From Candidatus Fermentibacteraceae bacterium (GTDB lineage Bacteria > Fermentibacterota > Fermentibacteria > Fermentibacterales > JCC-6): a DNA stretch of 10,038 bases. Every line of letters begins with the position of its first letter. Position 1 is the first letter of the stretch. Under the pieces are notes generated by a model. The model searched no databases, was not told the origin of the DNA, and worked only from the letters and a program-made list of their open reading frames with translations. A program made the translations under genes and the position numbers. Positions 7,221 to 10,038 of the stretch are shown piece after piece. Location: the NCBI GenBank assembly GCA_021162285.1, contig JAGGYZ010000143.1, positions 1 to 10,038 of the forward strand. Reading direction: 5' to 3'.

Positions 7221-7964
7221 TCAGCGAACCAGCCTCGCAATTCTATCAATTTTCGGGAGCCCGTTACCAGGCTGCCAGGACCAGTAGGTAACAACTGCCT
7301 GACCCTTTACGAGCTCAACATCCATTGGACCCCATATTCTGCTGTCGCTGGAATGATCACGGTTGTCACCCATCATAAACGCATTTCCCTCGGGAACAAT
7401 GTATACCGGATTACCCTGGTTGTCCAGAACCACACCCTGGAGAATTTTTTCGTACGCCAGATCCGCAATCCCGTAGTTTGAATTCAGATAGGGCAGACAA
7501 TCCGGCCACTGGTCATCTATTATACTGGGATTCAACACATCCTGGTGCGCTGAGGGGTAGGGTGATGGTTCTCCGTTTACATACAGTGTGTCGTTGTGAA
7601 CCCTTACCGAATCTCCCGCCACGGCAACCAGCCTTTTTATAAATGTTACTTCCTGATCTGCGGGATAACGGAACACAATGCTCTCTCCCACTTCAATAGA
7701 GCCTGTTGCAGGCATAAGAAGCCACCCTGTTCCACCGCGGAAATTATGCAGAAGAGGCTGCAACCTGTCTGAAAAAGGTATCTGCTGGCCGTTCTCAGCC
7801 TTTAAAACAAGCAGGTGATCCCCCACCGGAAGAGTAGGTGACATACTGGGAGTTGGAATCCTGTACGCTTCAATGACATAAGGACGGAGAAAACCAAAAA
7901 ACACAAGAAGGGCCAACGCAAGCTGTAGAAACCAGTTACCATACTTTTCAAGTTTCGGATTCAA
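7221..7964 (-). CDS. lepB: Signal peptidase I
   Basis: This membrane-anchored serine/lysine protease removes signal peptides from exported proteins. From the TTG start it has 247 residues. One N-terminal membrane helix (about 11-27) is followed by RIPTPSMSPTLPVGD (35-49) with nucleophile S40. FIKRLVAVAGD (108-118) carries the general base K110. The late family signature MGDNRDHSSDSRIWG occupies 198-212. All catalytic boxes are intact. The frame stays open to 8120, but the added N-terminal residues lack family character and would cover the promoter at 7993-8021. TTG at 7964 has GGGAGG four bases upstream; ATG at 7976 is an alternative without a site. It is the first gene of a two-gene operon with the unknown protein that starts one base after its stop. 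Confidence 0.94.
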   Translation of the reverse strand: MNPKLEKYGNWFLQLALALLVFFGFLRPYVIEAYRIPTPSMSPTLPVGDHLLVLKAENGQQIPFSDRLQPLLHNFRGGTGWLLMPATGSIEVGESIVFRYPADQEVTFIKRLVAVAGDSVRVHNDTLYVNGEPSPYPSAHQDVLNPSIIDDQWPDCLPYLNSNYGIADLAYEKILQGVVLDNQGNPVYIVPEGNAFMMGDNRDHSSDSRIWGPMDVELVKGQAVVTYWSWQPGNGLPKIDRIARLVR

Positions 7965-7968
7965 AACG

Positions 7969-7974
7969 CCTCCC
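7969..7974 (-). promoter_or_regulatory. Shine-Dalgarno site deciding the lepB TTG start
   Basis: On the minus strand GGGAGG is followed by CGTT and then TTG (7964-7962). The core overlaps the alternative ATG at 7976, so both starts could not use it. The spacing is slightly short but acceptable. Confidence 0.5.
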
Positions 7975-7992
7975 ATAATAGTAGTGAAAGCG

Positions 7993-8021
7993 ATAATGCC
8001 CAACAAAACCACTTTCGTCAA
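7993..8021 (-). promoter_or_regulatory. Probable sigma-70-type promoter of lepB
   Basis: On the minus strand TTGACG (8021-8016, five of six matches) is separated by exactly 17 bp from CATTAT (7998-7993, four of six). Transcription would begin near 7986, leaving a leader of about 20 bases before the TTG start of lepB. The placement supports the short form of lepB. Confidence 0.5.
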
Positions 8022-8074
8022 CCAGCAGAGCAACCGGAAATTGTTTAATTGTGTTACAGCACACACAGTGCCTA

Positions 8075-8103
8075 TTGACAGCACTCTGAAAACAAAGCAA
8101 AAT
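8075..8103 (+). promoter_or_regulatory. Probable sigma-70-type promoter of the mscS-radC operon
   Basis: A perfect TTGACA (8075-8080), a 17 bp spacer and CAAAAT (8098-8103, four of six matches) lie upstream of the channel gene. Transcription would start near 8110, giving a leader of roughly 28 bases that contains the ribosome site AAAGGA (8128-8133). The remaining intergenic DNA between 7965 and 8137 holds the divergent lepB promoter and a short TGTGT-N6-ACACA dyad, but no gene. Confidence 0.5.
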
Positions 8104-8137
8104 TGCCTTCTGAAACACAAAGAGGCGAAAGGAAAAT

Positions 8138-9190
8138 ATGTCTATCTTTACCACCGTTATTGATTTCACTCCCGGTTCGATACCTTTGGGCAGAATCGGG
8201 CTTTTCATAGCAGGTATCGCATTGTCACTTCTCCTGAGGAAAATTATCAGCTCTGTGCTGAAAAAGGCCAGAAAGAAAACTGAAAACTTCTTCACGATAC
8301 TGCTTGACGGACTTGCCAGCCCCATGAGCTTTCTTGTGGTCTTCACCGGGTTCTACTTCTCCCTGCTGTTTCTGGATCTGCACGGTGCTGTGAATCTTGT
8401 CGCGCTGAACATCATTCAGGTTCTTCTTACCTTTACAGTGATCAGAGTTCTGTTCGTTGTTATCGACGATGTTGCCATTCAGATGGGCTCCATGGCCGAT
8501 GAAACAGAGTCACAACTGGATGACCAGCTTATTCCGGTACTGCGAAAACTCGGTAAAGTAACAGTCACCGCCATAGGAATAGTGTTCTTCATGCAGCTCA
8601 AGAACTATCCGGTTTCCGGGATTATTGCCGGGCTGGGTATAGGAGGTCTGGCTTTTGCCTTCGCCGCCCAGGATTCCATAGCGGGAATCTTCGCTTCAGT
8701 GGCACTTTTTCTTGACCGTCCTTTCATGGTGGGAGACTTCGTTCAGGTTGGAGATGTCAGCGGAACCATAGAAGAGGTAGGTCTTCGATCTACCAGAATC
8801 AGAACTGTGGCGAAAACACTGGTTACAATCCCCAACAAGGAAATTGTAGATTCCACCATAGACAACCTCTCTAAGAGACCCATGCGTCAGTGCACCATCA
8901 CCATAGGTGTAACCTACGACGCCACTGCGGCAAAAATGCAGGAACTGGTAACCGATCTGCGAAAGATGCTTGAAGAGGATGATATGGCAGAGCACAACGG
9001 AGCCAATGTTCACTTTACAACCTTTGGTGACTCTTCTCTGAATGTTAAAATGATGTTCTTTATCCGAACAACAGATTACTCAAAATTCCTCCAGAGCAGG
9101 CAGGATATAAATCTGCAGATCATGCATGTTGTGGAAAACCTCGGGCTTGATTTCGCTTTCCCTTCAACCACTGTGTACCTGGAAAAATAG
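8138..9190 (+). CDS. mscS: MscS-family mechanosensitive ion channel
   Basis: This 350-residue inner-membrane protein belongs to the small-conductance mechanosensitive channel family, which opens under membrane tension to release solutes on hypo-osmotic shock. Hydrophobic segments lie at about 18-36, 62-80, 87-110 and 140-153. The pore helix is GIIAGLGIGGLAFAFAAQDS (161-180), rich in Gly and Ala as expected for TM3. The beta domain follows with RPFMVGDFVQVGDVSGTIEEVG (split at 194-215), TLVTIPNKEIVDSTIDNLS (227-245), and the C-terminal alpha/beta part to residue 350. It has one or two more membrane helices than E. coli MscS, resembling the medium-sized members. ATG is preceded by AAAGGA. Its stop overlaps the radC start by one base (TAGTG). 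The symbol is used in the family sense only. Confidence 0.93.
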   Translation: MSIFTTVIDFTPGSIPLGRIGLFIAGIALSLLLRKIISSVLKKARKKTENFFTILLDGLASPMSFLVVFTGFYFSLLFLDLHGAVNLVALNIIQVLLTFTVIRVLFVVIDDVAIQMGSMADETESQLDDQLIPVLRKLGKVTVTAIGIVFFMQLKNYPVSGIIAGLGIGGLAFAFAAQDSIAGIFASVALFLDRPFMVGDFVQVGDVSGTIEEVGLRSTRIRTVAKTLVTIPNKEIVDSTIDNLSKRPMRQCTITIGVTYDATAAKMQELVTDLRKMLEEDDMAEHNGANVHFTTFGDSSLNVKMMFFIRTTDYSKFLQSRQDINLQIMHVVENLGLDFAFPSTTVYLEK

Positions 9191-9852
9191 TGGAAGGACA
9201 CAGAGAAAGACTGCGAAAGCGTTTTCTCAGAGCCGGTATAAAGGGCTTCACCGACCGTGAAGCCCTGGAGCTTCTTCTTACCTATGCTGTGCCCAGAAAA
9301 GACACACGGGACCTTTCTGAAGAACTTCTTGAAAAATTCGGCAGTCTGAAAAGTATTCTGCGGCAGTCTCCTGCAAATCTGATGACAATTAAGGGCATAG
9401 GTGAATCAGCGGCCACACTGCTGTCTCTGTTCTCACAGTTAAATGCCCTGTCGGAAACCCCTGCAGCAAAAACAAAGATCACAGGCCCCGATGAGGTTGC
9501 GGACTATCTGAAGAAGAGACTCGGTACCCTGAGGAAAGAGAGATTCTCCGCTATACTGCTTAACTCGGCAAACACCCTTCTTGCAGAAGTTGATCTCGAG
9601 TACGGAACGGTAAACCGCACACAGGTTTACCCCAGAAACCTGGTTGAAAAGGTAATTGCGCACGGTGCAGCAGGGGTTATTCTGGTCCACAACCACCCCG
9701 GCGGCAGAACAGACCCCAGCCTGGAAGACATGGCTTTAACAAGAAAACTGATAAAACTTGCTGAAGACATGGACTTCAAAATACTGGACCACTTCATTGT
9801 AACAGAGTCAGACATCGTAAGCCTGAAAGCCATGGGACTGTTCGACAGATAG
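9190..9852 (+). CDS. radC: RadC family protein (JAMM/MPN+ domain)
   Basis: This 220-residue protein is of normal RadC length. The N-terminal part has the family opening GHRERLRKRFL and DREALELLLTYAVPRKDTRDL, then a helix-hairpin-helix element LMTIKGIGESAA (64-75). The C-terminal JAMM metal-binding domain carries GTVNRTQVYPRNLVEKVI (139-156) and HNHPGGRTDPSLED (167-180), with the zinc ligands H167 and H169, S177 and D180 in the expected H-x-H-P-x6-S-x2-D spacing, followed by ILDHFIV. It therefore looks metal-competent. The cellular role of RadC is unsettled; the old DNA-repair assignment was withdrawn. Translation starts at a GTG whose G is the last base of the mscS stop, with only a weak ribosome site, so it is probably coupled to the channel gene. 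Its end faces the next gene with a 2 bp gap. Confidence 0.95.
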   Translation: MEGHRERLRKRFLRAGIKGFTDREALELLLTYAVPRKDTRDLSEELLEKFGSLKSILRQSPANLMTIKGIGESAATLLSLFSQLNALSETPAAKTKITGPDEVADYLKKRLGTLRKERFSAILLNSANTLLAEVDLEYGTVNRTQVYPRNLVEKVIAHGAAGVILVHNHPGGRTDPSLEDMALTRKLIKLAEDMDFKILDHFIVTESDIVSLKAMGLFDR

Positions 9853-9854
9853 CT

Positions 9855-10038
9855 TTACCTCAGATAAACCAGCTTCACAGACACATCTGCGCCTGCTTCA
9901 ACGGCAAAGTACACACCATCAGGCAAACCTGACGGAGTCCATTCCACTGAACCGGAGCCATGCAGAATGGAGACGAGCCTTCCGGAAAAATCGTAGACAA
10001 GAACTTCAGTTCCAACATCTGAAGACAAAATGAAAGAA
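9855..10038 (-). CDS. C-terminal end of a probable T9SS-sorted or FlgD-Ig-like surface protein (partial)
   Basis: Only the last 60 codons lie in the window; the start is beyond the right edge. The pattern fits a C-terminal beta-sandwich tail of the type IX secretion sorting family or the closely related FlgD Ig-like fold. It has an opening strand EVLVYDFSGRLVSIL, then VEWTPSGLPDGVYFAVE with the W-x3-GLPDGVYF core, and a last strand VKLVYLR ending directly in TAA. Such tails direct secreted proteins through the outer membrane in FCB-group bacteria and are cut off or anchored afterwards. The function of the main body cannot be known from here. It was missed by simple ORF calling because it has no start in the window. 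It converges on radC with 2 bp between the stops and no visible terminator. Confidence 0.75.
   Translation of the reverse strand, partial: SFILSSDVGTEVLVYDFSGRLVSILHGSGSVEWTPSGLPDGVYFAVEAGADVSVKLVYLR

Noticed and set aside
7965..8120. An N-terminal extension of lepB to an ATG at 8120.
   Set aside because: The added residues would cover a good minus-strand promoter and have no ribosome site, whereas a site lies before TTG at 7964.

Overview
This is a gene-dense bacterial chromosome segment with moderate GC and no sign of a mobile element, CRISPR array, tRNA or rRNA. The right edge holds the end of a protein with a C-terminal domain like those used for type IX secretion (T9SS). The left edge holds a TPR lipoprotein of a kind common in FCB-group lineages. 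Together they point to a Gram-negative bacterium of, or near, the FCB superphylum (Fibrobacterota/Chlorobiota/Bacteroidota and allied candidate phyla). This placement is inference and has not been tested by phylogeny.

Layout. (1) 1-3790, minus strand: a tightly overlapping operon read right to left. It encodes a class II ketose-bisphosphate (fructose-bisphosphate type) aldolase, a zinc dihydroorotase of pyrimidine synthesis, and a TPR lipoprotein that runs off the left edge. The lipoprotein has no stop codon in 419 codons and a clear lipobox. (2) 3853-6287, plus strand: a two-gene Ktr/Trk potassium uptake operon, with a membrane pore that has an extra N-terminal membrane region and a cytosolic RCK gating subunit. 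(3) 6296-7964, minus strand: signal peptidase I followed one base later by an unrecognised cytosolic protein with a possible internal duplication. (4) 8138-9852, plus strand: an MscS-family mechanosensitive channel whose stop codon overlaps the start of radC by one base. (5) 9855-10038, minus strand: the last 60 residues of a probable T9SS cargo protein.

Transcription probably starts in two divergent intergenic regions. The one at 7965-8137 has a recognisable sigma-70-like promoter on each strand. The one at 3791-3852 has only weak candidates. The two convergent junctions have almost no space (8 bp and 2 bp) and no visible terminator. Several genes appear to use TTG, GTG or even CTG starts, judged from Shine-Dalgarno placement.

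Functionally these are mostly housekeeping genes: central carbon and pyrimidine metabolism, potassium and osmotic balance (uptake system plus pressure-release channel), protein export, and the conserved radC gene. I found no convincing novel defence or mobile system. The items most worth a second look are the unknown partner of signal peptidase, the lipoprotein in the metabolic operon, and the start-codon pattern.
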